A stretch of DNA of 64,000 bases, from assembly GCA_030248295.1 (NCBI GenBank), contig JASANH010000863.1, forward strand, positions 558,001 through 622,000, written 5' to 3'. This document shows, piece by piece, positions 46,358 to 57,256 of the stretch. The notes below the pieces were generated by a model. It was not told the DNA's origin, did not search any database, and worked only from the letters and a program-made list of their open reading frames with translations. The DNA is from Mesodorylaimus sp. YZB2_4. Taxonomy: Eukaryota > Nematoda > Enoplea > Dorylaimida > Dorylaimidae. The number at the start of each line of letters is the position of its first letter. Position 1 is the first letter of the stretch. Made by a program: the position numbers and the translations under genes.

Positions 46358-47689
46358 ATGGACGATATGATGAACGATAGTCTTCATCATCGATCGGCAG
46401 CACATCAATTGGAAAATGTAACGCTTTGCTCGAACCCCTCTCGATCGATTCACCAATTCTCTCACACGTTCGCTTTCTATATCAACGGGCCATTCCTGTT
46501 AGTGGCAGTATTAACAGGTTTCGTGGGCAATGTGCTGTGTTTATTGGCTTTCAATCGATCGAGGAGACCGCGACAAATCAATTACTATCTGGTCGCATTG
46601 AGTTTGTGGGACTTGTGTCTGGTCATCAGTTCGTTTTTCCTGTACAATCTGCCCTATTTATTGTACGGTCGAGTGGTCACTGAAGGTCCGTACGTCGTGG
46701 CCTACCCAATTATTTACACCCTGTCTTGCATTTCGCACTCGGGTAGTGTGTGGGCCGTGATTGTGTCCGCGATCGATCGATATTTTGCATTATGCCATCC
46801 GCTTTCGCACAAGGTCCATAGTTGCGCAAGACGTACTGCACTGATCTTGGGCTTAGAGGGAACATTAGCAGTATTGTATAATTTACCACGTTATTACGAA
46901 TTGGACGTGTCGGTCTGCTTTGACTGGTCGGCGGACGTTTGGGTGCCGTTTGTGCGCGGAAGTAATTTACGTGCCGATCCGACTTATTGGTTCTGGTACA
47001 AGGTGGTTGGAGGATTAGTATTTTTTTCCTTAGGTCCCCTACTAAGCTTGACTTGCTTGAGTACGAAAGTGTGGTTAGCCGTTCGGCAACTGAGTCGAGA
47101 TCTGCCAGTGGAGAACACGGCCATACTCACACACTCTCACATGGGACTCAAAAGACGTGGTTTCATGATACCAGCTTTGAAAAAGACGAGCGCTGTTGTT
47201 TTGATGCCAGTCGTCGATATAATGACGACGCAGTCAAAGAAGCGTATTTTGCGAAGGCATAGCACCTTGGGGAATGTGGCCCAGGAATCTCAATATACAC
47301 TCAATAGTATGCTTCTGATTGTGATTGTGAAATTTGCCGTCTGTCATTCCTTGCCTACAGCATTGGACGTATGCGAGGCTATAATGCCACCGGACAAGTT
47401 CAACTCGGCCATCATTAGTGATATTGTGGCAGTCTCAAATTTTCTAGTCGTTTGTAACAGTAGTATTAATTTTTCCATTTATTGTATGTGCAGTCGACGA
47501 TTTCGACACGATTTGTTCAACGTTTTACAAAGACGTCTATTTCGAGCCCGTAATGCCAGATGTGGAAATGGCAGTGATGGCCGAGCATTAAGTTCACAAT
47601 ACAATGCCCCTTCGTCAGTGCACATCGTGAGGACTTCAGCACCTGTCGACACGTCCAACAGGCGGAGGGCAACAATCGCTGTATTGTAA
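46358..47689 (+). CDS. FMRFamide-type neuropeptide GPCR (443 aa)
   Basis: Single-exon ORF from ATG 46358; the frame is open upstream without another ATG. Residues: TM1 about 43-65 with G57-N58; TM2 about 76-98 (LSLWDLCLVISSFFLYNLPY); TM3 about 116-139 followed by DRYFALCHPL at 140. There is a long third loop with KKR sites, and TM7 ends NSSINFSIYC, the NPxxY variant typical of invertebrate FMRFamide/frpr-like receptors. Asn20 is a likely glycosylation site. A polyadenylation signal AATAAA lies about 60 bp after the stop. It is a plasma-membrane peptide receptor, probably neuronal. It is not closely related to receptors A-C. Confidence 0.9.
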   Translation: MDDMMNDSLHHRSAAHQLENVTLCSNPSRSIHQFSHTFAFYINGPFLLVAVLTGFVGNVLCLLAFNRSRRPRQINYYLVALSLWDLCLVISSFFLYNLPYLLYGRVVTEGPYVVAYPIIYTLSCISHSGSVWAVIVSAIDRYFALCHPLSHKVHSCARRTALILGLEGTLAVLYNLPRYYELDVSVCFDWSADVWVPFVRGSNLRADPTYWFWYKVVGGLVFFSLGPLLSLTCLSTKVWLAVRQLSRDLPVENTAILTHSHMGLKRRGFMIPALKKTSAVVLMPVVDIMTTQSKKRILRRHSTLGNVAQESQYTLNSMLLIVIVKFAVCHSLPTALDVCEAIMPPDKFNSAIISDIVAVSNFLVVCNSSINFSIYCMCSRRFRHDLFNVLQRRLFRARNARCGNGSDGRALSSQYNAPSSVHIVRTSAPVDTSNRRRATIAVL

Positions 47690-48082
47690 CCGCGTGCTTA
47701 ATTGTACAATGTAAAAGTGCAGATTCAATGTGTACTTGATTGATGACTGGAAATAAAGGTCAAGAAATCTCTCCGATAATGAGAGCACACCATGGTGCTG
47801 CTTTCGCTAGCACTACAAGGTTTGCTCCACAATCTACAGTATGGGTACTTTTAGGTTTTGAAACAGGCAAGGTCAATTATTTTGGCATTGTCCGGTCAAA
47901 CAAGAGTCAGGTTTTGCCCTGGACAAGGATAAAACAAAATTCACATCTGAGGACAACAGGTTTTTCTCCTTTTCCTCTGCTGATTGATCAGCAAATTACT
48001 GCAGATGGTGTCAAGTCTGGAATTATGTCATGATATCGGACATACCAATGAATGAGCGACACACTTGAGCCGCGATCACTTT

Positions 48083-48257
48083 GTGACCAGCGCAGTGCGA
48101 AGCCTCTGGCATAAAAAACTCCGACTCTCGCGACTGTACCTGCCACTGAGACATCAACCAGAGTGGTGGACGTCTCTTACCAGGGGAAAATACAGAAGCA
48201 TCGATTTTTCGACCGATCTTAGTACAGCTACTGTACTGACCAGTCTTGCCGCCTGGT
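48083..48257 (+). mobile_element. MITE family M2, diverged copy
   Basis: It starts GTGACCAGCGCAG and keeps CTCGCGACTGTACCTGCC, GAGACATCAACC and the ACGTCTC..ACCAGGGG block of the family in the same order. Confidence 0.55.
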
Positions 48258-49734
48258 GATGAATAGTGCGTCCATAATTTGAGCTAGCTCGTGATAGTAT
48301 GCTGCAATCAGTAGCTCTGTATCAGTCGACAGTGCGCACAAATGCAGCAGCAGCTCTCTGTGGGAGAGCAGAAACCGACATTCTCCGCACAACATTATTC
48401 CCGCGCGATTTTTGACCTCACGACATCTGGCCCGGGCAGCATTTTTGAAATGACGAGAGGCACCCCCTAGGCCACCAGGCAAGCACCCTTCGATCCACAG
48501 GAACGGCTGCGTTATTCTTCATGGCGCAGTTCTGCAACTGTTGGCTGTTGCGCAGTGAGACTTCGCCAATGCGAAAGGCGAAACAAGCGATTTTTCTAAC
48601 GGTTTTTTGGTGGTCAATAAAATTTTTGACAAATTATAATTAGATTATTGACGCAAAAACTTTCTTGTCGAATCAGTAGGTGGACGTGTTCTGGTGGACA
48701 TTTTTCAAAAAACTAAATTCGAAATTTTTTATTGGTAAAACTGATATTTAGTGGGTACTTGTGTAGTTTAGGCAGCAGCCAAAAATTTTCTAACCCGACA
48801 GGTCGAAAATTTTTGAAATCCCATCGAGAAATCGGACTTTTCTGACCCGAGCGGCTGTTCCGAATCCAACCCGTGGACCTGACAGACCCTCCAGCTGGCG
48901 CAGGGACAGCAGGGTGTATGATAGAACGTCTACAAGGGCATCCATTAATTTGACGTGACACGGCTTGCTGGTCTAAAAGTTTCTTGTTTATGATAACATA
49001 GTTACTCTAGAAAAAGTAAAAACTGTTTTTCGTCTCTATCACACTACAGTAAACTAAACATACATACGTAGATCGACTACAAAAAATTTGTGCCTAGCAT
49101 CTGCTTCTAAACGTTCAGCCTTCTTTTTCACATTTTGTATGCATCATTTTTACACGTGGTAAACTTAGAATTAGAAGAAACTGCTCAGATTAGAACCAAG
49201 AAGCAGCAATAGAATAAAATCATGGGACCCACGAGCAGGACTCGAACCCACCTCTGAGATGGTTCCCACCTCTTGGGTGGGAGCCACCCAAGAGAACCCA
49301 TACCTCATAATCTTTTTCCAAGAATATCTTCATGCAAATTGTTCATATGATGGAGTGTTATTATTCGCCCCTGCCCAGCGGAAGAACAGAAACGAAAGAA
49401 AACAAAAATGGTGGTCTCCAAAGGAGTCGAACTGAGAACATGGTGGTCGCAAAGCAGTGTTAAAGGCTGAGTTCTTGCGTCCTTACATGACACTGCTCAT
49501 TTGCTCAGTCGCGCCGGTGATATTCATACAGGTAAAGCAGTTTCTGCTTCCTAGTCACCTTTAAAGGCAAACAAACTTGATTGTGGCTGGCCGGCCAGAC
49601 CCTGCTTTTGCACACTGTCCGTTGGCTCGTCTGTAATAGACTCATGAAAACGATGATGTCGGCAGCAAATTTAAATCGCCAATCTGCCACACTTACTGTC
49701 GACGTCTATTGTGAGGCCGATTTTATGCCCATTT
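48258..49734. other. Intergenic with old tRNA-like fragments
   Basis: At 49224-49300 and 49409-49480 the minus strand has GGTTCGAGTCC- and GTTCGACTCC-type boxes without a foldable cloverleaf. No gene is supported. Confidence 0.4.
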
Positions 49735-50101
49735 GAGGCCCATTTGACTGAGAAACTACTCGCAGCCATAAAAGAAAAAGCTAGGAAAATTGAGGAAAGG
49801 TGTGCTGCTTCTGGATGACAATGCGCCAGTTCCCTGCGCGGGTGTTGTTTTGGGCGGAGTGACTTGCATTCGACCTGATTGAGCCACCCACCCCATTTCA
49901 CCAGACCTGGCACCCTTTGACTTCAAGGTGTTCAAAGATTTGAACGGAACTGTGAAGGGAAAAGATTCGTTGATGAGAATAAGTTGCAATCAGTTGGCTG
50001 CATTGCCACTTGAAAAGTTATTATCATGGCGTAACGGAAGAGCTTTGAGAAAGATGGGAGAATGTTATAACCTGGCAAGTGAATATGCCAAACAGTGTTG
50101 A
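49735..50101 (+). pseudogene. Mariner-type transposase, C-terminal relic
   Basis: The plus strand reads LLLDDNAP, then a stop, then HPISPDLAPFDFKVFKDL and on to a stop at 50099. This is the catalytic C-terminal part of mariner transposases (DNA-PH, HPPYSPDLAPCDF). The frame is broken near 49830-49890. It is followed at 50130 by a mariner-like terminus (GAACTTTTTGAACT). Confidence 0.68.
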
Positions 50102-50124
50102 GTATTGACCCGATTCATAGTCAT

Positions 50125-50498
50125 TTATATGCCAGCTGCAAGAACTTTTTGAACTCCCCTCGTGCGTCCAGATCTTGGGTCATCTCCCCCGTGTTTGAAC
50201 GAAGCTGACGACTTTTTCGCTATCGGCAATTTAGGTGCATCATTGCCGCACAATAAGACCATTCGATCATAAATTTCTGTGGCCGTCAACAAGCCTTCTT
50301 TTGTCAAAAACCTTGATGACAGACTGATACCAAATTTGTAATTAATTCTCTGACCCTCCTCCTCATAGATGACCATATTTCGAGCCCGTGAATGGATCAG
50401 CATGATTTTTTAGAGGGCTTCTAGTGGGATGCAGCAGCAAAATGATTTTGCTGCAGCAGCCAATACGGAAGGTACTCAGGCTTCAAACTTTTTGAACT
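50125..50498 (-). pseudogene. Mariner-type element, N-terminal relic with terminal repeat
   Basis: A terminal-repeat-like stretch at 50467-50498 (TCAAACTTTTTGAACTACC) is followed inward, on the minus strand, by ATG 50403 and 92 codons. These resemble the mariner helix-turn-helix (RINYKF.., TATEIYDRM, SFKHGGDDPRSGR). The reading frame runs into the terminus of the opposite fragment, so two mariner fragments abut head to tail-end. Confidence 0.6.
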
Positions 50499-50569
50499 AC
50501 CTGCGCAACTTCACTGAACAAAAGTGGTTTTTGTGGCCTTTAGTCCATTTTTTCAAAAAATGAAGGTTT

Positions 50570-50690
50570 TTATGGGTTGCGTTCGGGTTCACCAGCCAAA
50601 ATGGGTTCGGTTTGACTTCTAAAAAATGGGTTTGGGTTGGGTTCGATTTCAGAATTTTTGGGTTGGGTTTGGGTCGAAGTGTGAACTCAT
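50570..50690. repeat. GGGTTTGGGTT-type low-complexity repeat
   Basis: Irregular GGGTTTGGGTTGGGTTCG units with interruptions, like the subterminal arrays of other elements here. It is not a telomeric (TTAGGC)n array. Beyond it, on the minus strand, a Pro/Asn-rich frame to about 50855 is of unclear status. Confidence 0.5.
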
Positions 50691-50825
50691 TGTCGGACCT
50701 GGAGGCAGATTGCCGTTATGAGAATTATTGAGATAACTGCCCAAACTGGGACCTCTAGCGGGTTTGTCATTTGGTGGAATTAGTGGCGGTGCACTTTGAT
50801 TCGCGTTCTGTTCGTGAAGTTCCTC

Positions 50826-50872
50826 ATTCATGTTCATGTTTTCCCACATCACCAAACGCTTAGGCGCCGAGC
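50826..50872 (-). repeat. tRNA-derived SINE, tail fragment
   Basis: It matches the 3' tail of the SINE family (CACATCACCAAACGCTTA and GTTCATGTTCATGTT) without the tRNA head. Confidence 0.55.
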
Positions 50873-51456
50873 CTTGGCCATTTGTTGAAGGGCCAATCGT
50901 AATGCACGTCCCCTTATTACCTATTCTGATAGTTTATCATACTTTACATGTTGCATGTGCTCATTTATCAGCAACCCCTTGTGTTCTTCTCACCTGACCC
51001 CATGCGTTGTGTTTCCCAACCTTTCCTTACGCCACGTCGCCTCTCCAAGAGAGCACCAGCGACAGGACTTCGCCAGGTAGGACCGTACGGGGCACTGATC
51101 GTGAGTGAGCAGACGTCAAAGACCAGGTTTGCAACGATGTGCAATCAAATGCGTAGGTTGCGTGGTTGAGATTGCTTTCTGATCGTGGGTTTGCCTGGAG
51201 TAGATAGGACGCAGAATTTTCTTGTTCCTGTTCTCGCTGTTTTTTCTTTGGTCCTTGTTGACCTTCTGGTGTGGAATGGCTTTGTTCTGAGACAGGATTT
51301 CCAGTTATCTATGCGCCCGTCGGCACGAGTCCATTTTCAGTTTGTGGCCGTTCGTTGAGGTTGGTCGGTCGTGCAGTGTTTTGGGGCTGGTTGAGCGAAG
51401 AATCGCTAGTTATTGTCATTGTATACACGTAGTTTCTCGGCAGGTGAAGTGGGAAC

Positions 51457-51670
51457 ATGCCACCAAACAAGGAAGAGGAACAAGGTTCGGCGATCGTCAA
51501 TGGTCCAATCACATTGATCCGACGTCCAGACAAAGGCGGCACTGCCGGACGCTCAATCGAATTATACGCGAATCATTTTCGATTCCAGATCCAAAACCGC
51601 GTAGTCGTTGATAAGTACGATGTCGAAGTGAGCAGATTCGATGCCGCTGGAAGATCAAGAAAACGGCCAG
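51457..51670 (+). CDS. Argonaute N-terminal coding exon (orphan)
   Basis: The ATG at 51457 follows an in-frame TGA, so it is a good start. The 71 codons end at a GTAAGG donor. The text GTAGRSIELYANHF followed by VVVDKYDVEVSR matches the conserved start of Argonaute proteins (GTxGRxIxLxANxF, then YxYDVDI). This family loads small RNAs. No later exon (linker, PAZ, MID, PIWI) is visible in the following 3.8 kb. An M2 MITE and then the receptor C copy lie there instead. It is therefore either a 5' fragment of a broken gene or the first exon of a gene with very long introns. Confidence 0.6.
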
Positions 51671-51843
51671 GTAAGGCACTGATTGAAAGAAAAAGGAGAA
51701 GAGAGTGCTGGTTGGAAGCTCCCCCCTTTCCTGGTTCGCAATATAGCGATAAAGACTCGAGTGCGAACACGAGAATCAACTATTCCTAACCAATCTGTAG
51801 TCTACAGATGGTGGGTTGCTTCTAAACTAGCTGCCATAAACTA

Positions 51844-52024
51844 GTGTAACCAGCGCACCCAGGCGGCGGGAGATAGTCGAGACCGAAGTCTCTAAGCAAA
51901 TAACTACGACTGGAGGTGGGCAAGTCTCGCGACTATACCTGCTCTAGAAACATCAACCGAAGAGGTTGACGTCCCAGCCAGGGGAGCGTATCGATTACCC
52001 CCGACCGCCAGGCGTGCTGGCCTT
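51844..52024 (+). mobile_element. MITE family M2, best intact copy
   Basis: It runs from GTGTAACCAGCGCACCCAGG to GCCAGGCGTGCTGGCC, imperfect inverted ends. It is highly similar to 26525-26705 and forms the empty-site reference for the SINE-interrupted copy at 61881-62250. Confidence 0.75.
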
Positions 52025-52618
52025 GCGTTGCTTGCTGATGCTGCTGCTTTGCCCTATCAAAGCATGTTTTTAGATCAGCAACCCAAAAAATGCGGGCTAC
52101 TGATTACGTTTCTTCAAATTCGCGCATTTCTGTCGACAACTTGCCGTAAATTCAAATCCTACAGTCAGGGTTTCACTCACGTAGGCGAGATCATTCCTCA
52201 GCGTACATATGACTTACAATCATGGAAATCTTGAATCTCACGATCAGTGCCAGGCCGGCCTGATTTGACGTCGAGCAAGACGAATATTTTCAGTTTTCTC
52301 TATTTCGATTCCGTAAAGTGCGCGCTGCTGTCTTTGGTGGAAATAAAACCTGATAGTTTAGTACTTCCTTTCTGCTAAGCTGCGACTTATAAATACGACG
52401 AGTCAAATGCTTTAGAACAATGCTTTTCAGGCGTCAAATTGTAATCGTTATTTTACCTTGACGTGCCACTTTAGTATTGATACTTGGATCCTGCATCTAA
52501 AACTAGTAGAGTGTTTTTTTTTAACTGATAAATTATTCTAATCCGAGAAGGTCCGCGTAAAGAAGATACAAGCCTGTACATATAATTTTATCACACAGCC
52601 AAGTAGGTGCAGAGAAGC

Positions 52619-53905
52619 ATGGAGCAAAAAATTAGTGCTGAAAGTTGGCTTTGGATCCCCACTGAAACGATCGAAGGAATGTTGTCCGCCAATACCACTT
52701 GGCCGTTCACAAATATTTCCAAGGATGATTTCCTAGATTTGCAGAAATCAATGGGCGACAAAGCTCTGTCGAGTGAGTTAAAGCACGTTTACTGCTCCCT
52801 CATTTCGTCAGTTGGTATCGTATTCACCATTGTGTTAATCTGCACATTATGGCGTCAAGTGGTCGTCCTAAAAAATGGATTCTACACTGCTATGATAATT
52901 ATATCCTTCGTAGATTTAGGCTTCAATATTCTTGGTCTCATTTTTTTCCAAGGGTACAGTAAGTTTAATTTTACAGGATCTAAAAATTACGCGTACATGT
53001 GGATTCTGCTGGGGGTCAGAGGGTCCTTGTACACTTTTTCCCTGATGAGTGACATGTGCGCTGTGGTTCTGACTTTTGAGAGATATTTGTCAGTTTCAAA
53101 ACCCCACGTGCACACAAAGCTATTCAGCACGTACAAATACTCGACTCGGCTGGTTATCGTCCTGATTATACTTTTCATAAGTTCGCCCCGCCTGCATTAT
53201 TCCCTGGACAGGACTGTGAGGGCGGCTGAGGGGGGAATGTTTTTCTATGCTAGGTCGGACATGGAATCGAGTCCTTTCGTGGTTGCTATGAATATGTTGA
53301 GCGACAATATTCTGCCTTTTGTGCTGCTGGTGATTATGCTAGTCCTGTCCGGTCTTTTCCGCATGGCCGTAGTGCAGAGAGAACGAAGGCGTCTGGAGAA
53401 GATGAAGGCGAGGCATCTGGTCAATGGCAATCCTTTTGGACTTCGACCGAACGACAGTGGAACCAATGACTCGCCGTCTGGGCCAGCGAGGCCCAGTCAC
53501 ATAGTCCCTATCGATGCCGCACAAATTGGGCCAGTCCATCAAACTGCGAACTCACGTACTGCAGCCAAATCGAAAGAAAAAGAATCGAATCAAGATTTCA
53601 TGTCGATGCAGATTTTAACTTTTTCGTTAGATGCTCTGTTTCTGATGAATCAAATTAGGTATTGCATTTATTGGGCGTGCAGCTATGTCACGTACAGTCA
53701 TAAGCTCACATATGAGAGCACTCGTAGCGAGCTGGTTACGTGGATTTTCTTGGACCACATGGTAAGTTATGCTTATATTGCTGTGAGCGTAGTCGAATGT
53801 TTGGCACACGCACTCAATTTCCCCTTTTTATATTGCTCTAAGCCGTTCGATGAGATTAGAGTTTGTGAAAATTCTTGCCACTGCCAAGTCAGCGATCTAT
53901 TGTAA
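52619..53905 (+). pseudogene. Rhodopsin-like GPCR, receptor C: inverted copy of receptor B with C-terminal frameshift
   Basis: From ATG 52619 the protein tracks receptor B almost residue for residue through TM1-TM6 (ERY motif, same N-glycosylation sites). One extra base in the CCCCTTTTTA run near 53825 shifts the frame just after NFP of TM7. The predicted end is then a foreign 24-residue tail instead of LYIALSRS and the C-tail. Downstream sequence still resembles B in another frame (TTAGAGTTTGTGAAA), so the shift is recent. It probably encodes a non-functional receptor. Confidence 0.8.
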
Positions 53906-55472
53906 ATGTAAATAGTGGCTGACTTCAATATCACTACTATTGACATATCATCACTGTCCTATGTACGCTCGACGCACGCTTCGCGTTAGCCGACGCCATG
54001 CTTACACTGTGCGCTCATTTGCTGTGATTGTGAAACTGACCCCGATCGCTAGTGTTTGTGAAAGGCTTTTCTTCGCTGTTTTTGGAAGAAACGCAGATGT
54101 AAAAAATGGGAATGCAATTCTTTATGCGTGCATGTATGCAAATTCTGCAATAACTGATTCGATATGAAGAGTTCGCTGTAACTGTTAAAAGCAGGAAGTC
54201 CAAAAATTAGTAGAGTACCTGACCCAATCTGAGGTCTACTTATGATACGGTGGCTTGTGATATTTATATTTTTGGTACCTACACATGTTAATGAGCCTGT
54301 GTTTTCTGGTATGCCGCGAATCTGGAACTGTTACAGGGATGTGAGACTTTTTAAGAGATGTTGTTTGTATCACAAATTTTTCCAGCTGTTACTTGACGAC
54401 CTAGTGAGGGTCACCAAATGCCAAAATTTTCTGATCGTTTTGCTACTGTACTTGACAAAATTTTGTCAGATCACTGTTTATCAAGTGCCAGTGTGATTAT
54501 CCCACTTGTACAGCTGGGACTGATAGGCATGATTGCATAGGGGTCAAACAGAGGAGTATAAGTGAAACAGCCAATAATGTACCATTTTTTGCCCACTTTC
54601 GAAAGAAGCGCAGATTCACTTGTTCAGAATGAAAATAGCTGAAGGCAGCTGCAAATCTCGCATGGAAGTATACATTCACGAAGTTGTCTCTGAGCTCTGA
54701 GCATGGTGTTCCAATGCACAGTATACCAATATTTCCCATAACTTCTAAACAGCGCAAGCCTTCGACGCTCTGTTACAGCTGTTACAAGAATTAGTGTTGT
54801 CAAACAGAACGTATGATTCAAGGACATTAGTTTTGCTAATTAAGTTAGGCAGGGGATAGCAATGACGCAAAGCATAATAAGATAATATTCTGAATCAGCA
54901 GCTAACTAAAGAAAAATAACTGACATGGCTGCTAGAATTTTCTAGTCCAAGGTTGAGAATGATTTAAAAAGTATTCTTTTAGGCTCGATTAGCACAGCCT
55001 TATTGTTTGAGCTTTGTTGAATTTGCAGTATATGGTCAACGGAGACTATACAGCAGTTCTGTGATCAAACAAGTCTGATCTCCTTCCATCACGGCTGCTT
55101 CAAAAATACTGCCGCAGGTAGCAACGCGGCATAGACTAGCATATACATTACATTGCTGAGCGATAACATTAAACACTGTCTCTCCTACTTGGCGCACAAA
55201 TTCAACCTCATTTTCACCTGCTCAGCCTGCCCACAGTACTGTACAAAAGCATTCATTCATTTGCTTCGTAAATTGAAGCGTGCTTATGCATTCGGATGCG
55301 AGTAAGACAAAAGCTTAATCGGGTGGTCGATTTCGCGAGCATATACCGTACCGTAAATCCTCGAATGTCCCATCACTTATGTCATCGCGTCATTCTCAGT
55401 CACAAATTTGTACAAGTTCTTTCTCTCTCCCAGTTACTTTACTTTTTTCCCGCAAAAAATATCATTTTCCCA
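53906..55472. other. Intergenic, no supported gene
   Basis: The first few dozen bases keep similarity to the flank of receptor B (AAATAGTGGCT). A minus-strand frame at 54497-54740 is open but not recognisable. Confidence 0.4.
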
Positions 55473-56570
55473 TCAGATCCTTACTTCACTGGTGGTTGGT
55501 CTATGATTGGGCAAATCTAGCATAGGATACACGAAGACCGCACTGGCATTATCAGCATCCACGCGCATGTGATTCGGCGTGTGGCTCGATCCACTCGACA
55601 TTCCAATCTCAGTGACAGGCGACACTTGATTTTCGAAATATTTTGCGAAAATTCTTTGCAAAGCTTGTTCGACAATAATGTAGACGGTTGGAGGGATGGC
55701 GCTGTTCAAACTCCAGACATACACACCGAATAGAAATCTAGTCATGTACATTTTATCATGTTTTCTTGCGTCTTCTTCTCCATCATCGCGAGCCAATAAC
55801 CAAGAACAAATGGCTGATATGAAATAGAAGATGACCAAAATAAATGTAGTTAGGGATTTTTGCATTTCTTGCAAAAAGATGGCTACTTCTGTCGTTTCAG
55901 TGATCACGAACATTCCGCTTTCCGTGTTGACTGGCTTACGATACGTCGCATATTTATAGATGACCCAAGGAGACGCGCACACAATGATAAACATAAAAAT
56001 ACCTGTAGATACTACTTCTTCGTAGAACAAGTAATTTCTTACATCCGAATTCCGAACGCTGAATGTGAAGTAACTTATTGGATAATTGATGGTGGGTGGG
56101 ATCAAGATGGGGTAGGCCATAGCATAGCTTACCATCCAAATGACCACCACTATCACACTCACCTTCAACCGTGATAACCAAATGTGTTGTTTATCACTAA
56201 ATCTCAGCGCGATCACACGGCTTATCACTAACATTGACAAGTGATACCGCTTACACATGCGACTACCAACATAAATGTATGCCGCAGCATTATTGAGTTC
56301 TGTACTCAAAACAATGACCCTAATCATAGCTCTGACACCAGCTATCATCAAACTGATCAGTGTGACACAATCATTCAGGCCAAAACTAATAAAAATTATG
56401 TCCGTTGGTGATGTACGCTGTCCTGATACGAGCTCGATTGATAATTTAGCCAAGGGTGAGAGGATGATTATGAACACGACTACGTACAGGATTATGCCAA
56501 ACGAACCAGTCACAAGCAAGCAAGAGCCGTTGAGGACAATGGTGGTGAAGGTGATGTTTGAGAGAGTCAT
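55473..56570 (-). CDS. Divergent seven-transmembrane receptor (365 aa)
   Basis: A single ORF from ATG 56570 with seven hydrophobic segments: TM1 near 15-37, then IIFISFGLNDCVTLISLMIA, TM3 ending VISRVIALRFSD in place of DRY, IVVVIWMVSYAMAYPIL, ..IFMFIIVCASPWVIY, FILVIFYFISAICSWLL, and TM7 with SAIPPTVY in place of NPxxY. It resembles nematode chemoreceptor-type serpentine receptors; no subfamily is assigned. A GTAAGG just before the stop could be a splice donor, so the tail may differ. It is unrelated in sequence to receptors A-C. Confidence 0.75.
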   Translation of the reverse strand: MTLSNITFTTIVLNGSCLLVTGSFGIILYVVVFIIILSPLAKLSIELVSGQRTSPTDIIFISFGLNDCVTLISLMIAGVRAMIRVIVLSTELNNAAAYIYVGSRMCKRYHLSMLVISRVIALRFSDKQHIWLSRLKVSVIVVVIWMVSYAMAYPILIPPTINYPISYFTFSVRNSDVRNYLFYEEVVSTGIFMFIIVCASPWVIYKYATYRKPVNTESGMFVITETTEVAIFLQEMQKSLTTFILVIFYFISAICSWLLARDDGEEDARKHDKMYMTRFLFGVYVWSLNSAIPPTVYIIVEQALQRIFAKYFENQVSPVTEIGMSSGSSHTPNHMRVDADNASAVFVYPMLDLPNHRPTTSEVRI

Positions 56571-57256
56571 GGCTCACAGACTGTCCTGCAGTAAAAGCGA
56601 CCAAGTATCGTGAAAATGAAAAATGTAACTTTGGAGCAGCGTTTTATCATTATTTTAAAAAGGTATGCAATCAGTTGTGAGGCCACGATTATCGTTGCAC
56701 GCCATTTAATATCCGAGCCATCCACCTTGGATCGTGATATAAAGTTAAATCGGTATGAAGCACAGTCTCGTACGATTAACACAGTTTGTCGCCCCATATG
56801 ATTACAGTGGGAGGCTGAACCTGCCTAACGTAAATACTGTACCCAGATGATAAGATGTTTTCTAGCACATTTTTAAAAGGAGTCGAGCAGACTCCCAGTC
56901 AGCGCATTTGTGCAGGCATAATGCCGTGAGTACTCAAATACAATCTTGGGGAAAATATAATTTCAAATGGGTCCTTTATGGGGAAACTATTTGAGAGGCG
57001 AGAGGCTACTTGAGGGGGGTGGTTTAAAAAGACCTTTTTAGCGTTCGACCAAACACCTCGAATTCGAAACTCCCGCTTGGCTGCTTATGACAATAAATCA
57101 AGGATAAAACTGATCTATGCGTGATCATATGCAAATTTTGGCTGACATGATAAAAATCTTTTTGTAACCAAATTTATCGACCATTGAAACATGAGGAGAA
57201 ATTGCTATGGAGAATTGCTAGCGAATATTTAAGTTAAATCACCGCGACCCTGATGC
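56571..57256. other. Intergenic, no supported gene
   Basis: Nothing convincing on either strand. Confidence 0.4.

Noticed and set aside
49224..49480. Two further tRNA-like boxes
   Set aside because: B-box-like sequence without a cloverleaf; treated as repeat debris.
50649..50855. Pro/Asn-rich minus-strand frame as a gene
   Set aside because: Its N-terminus is formed by the SINE tail repeat and its end by the GGGTT repeat, so it is probably chance.
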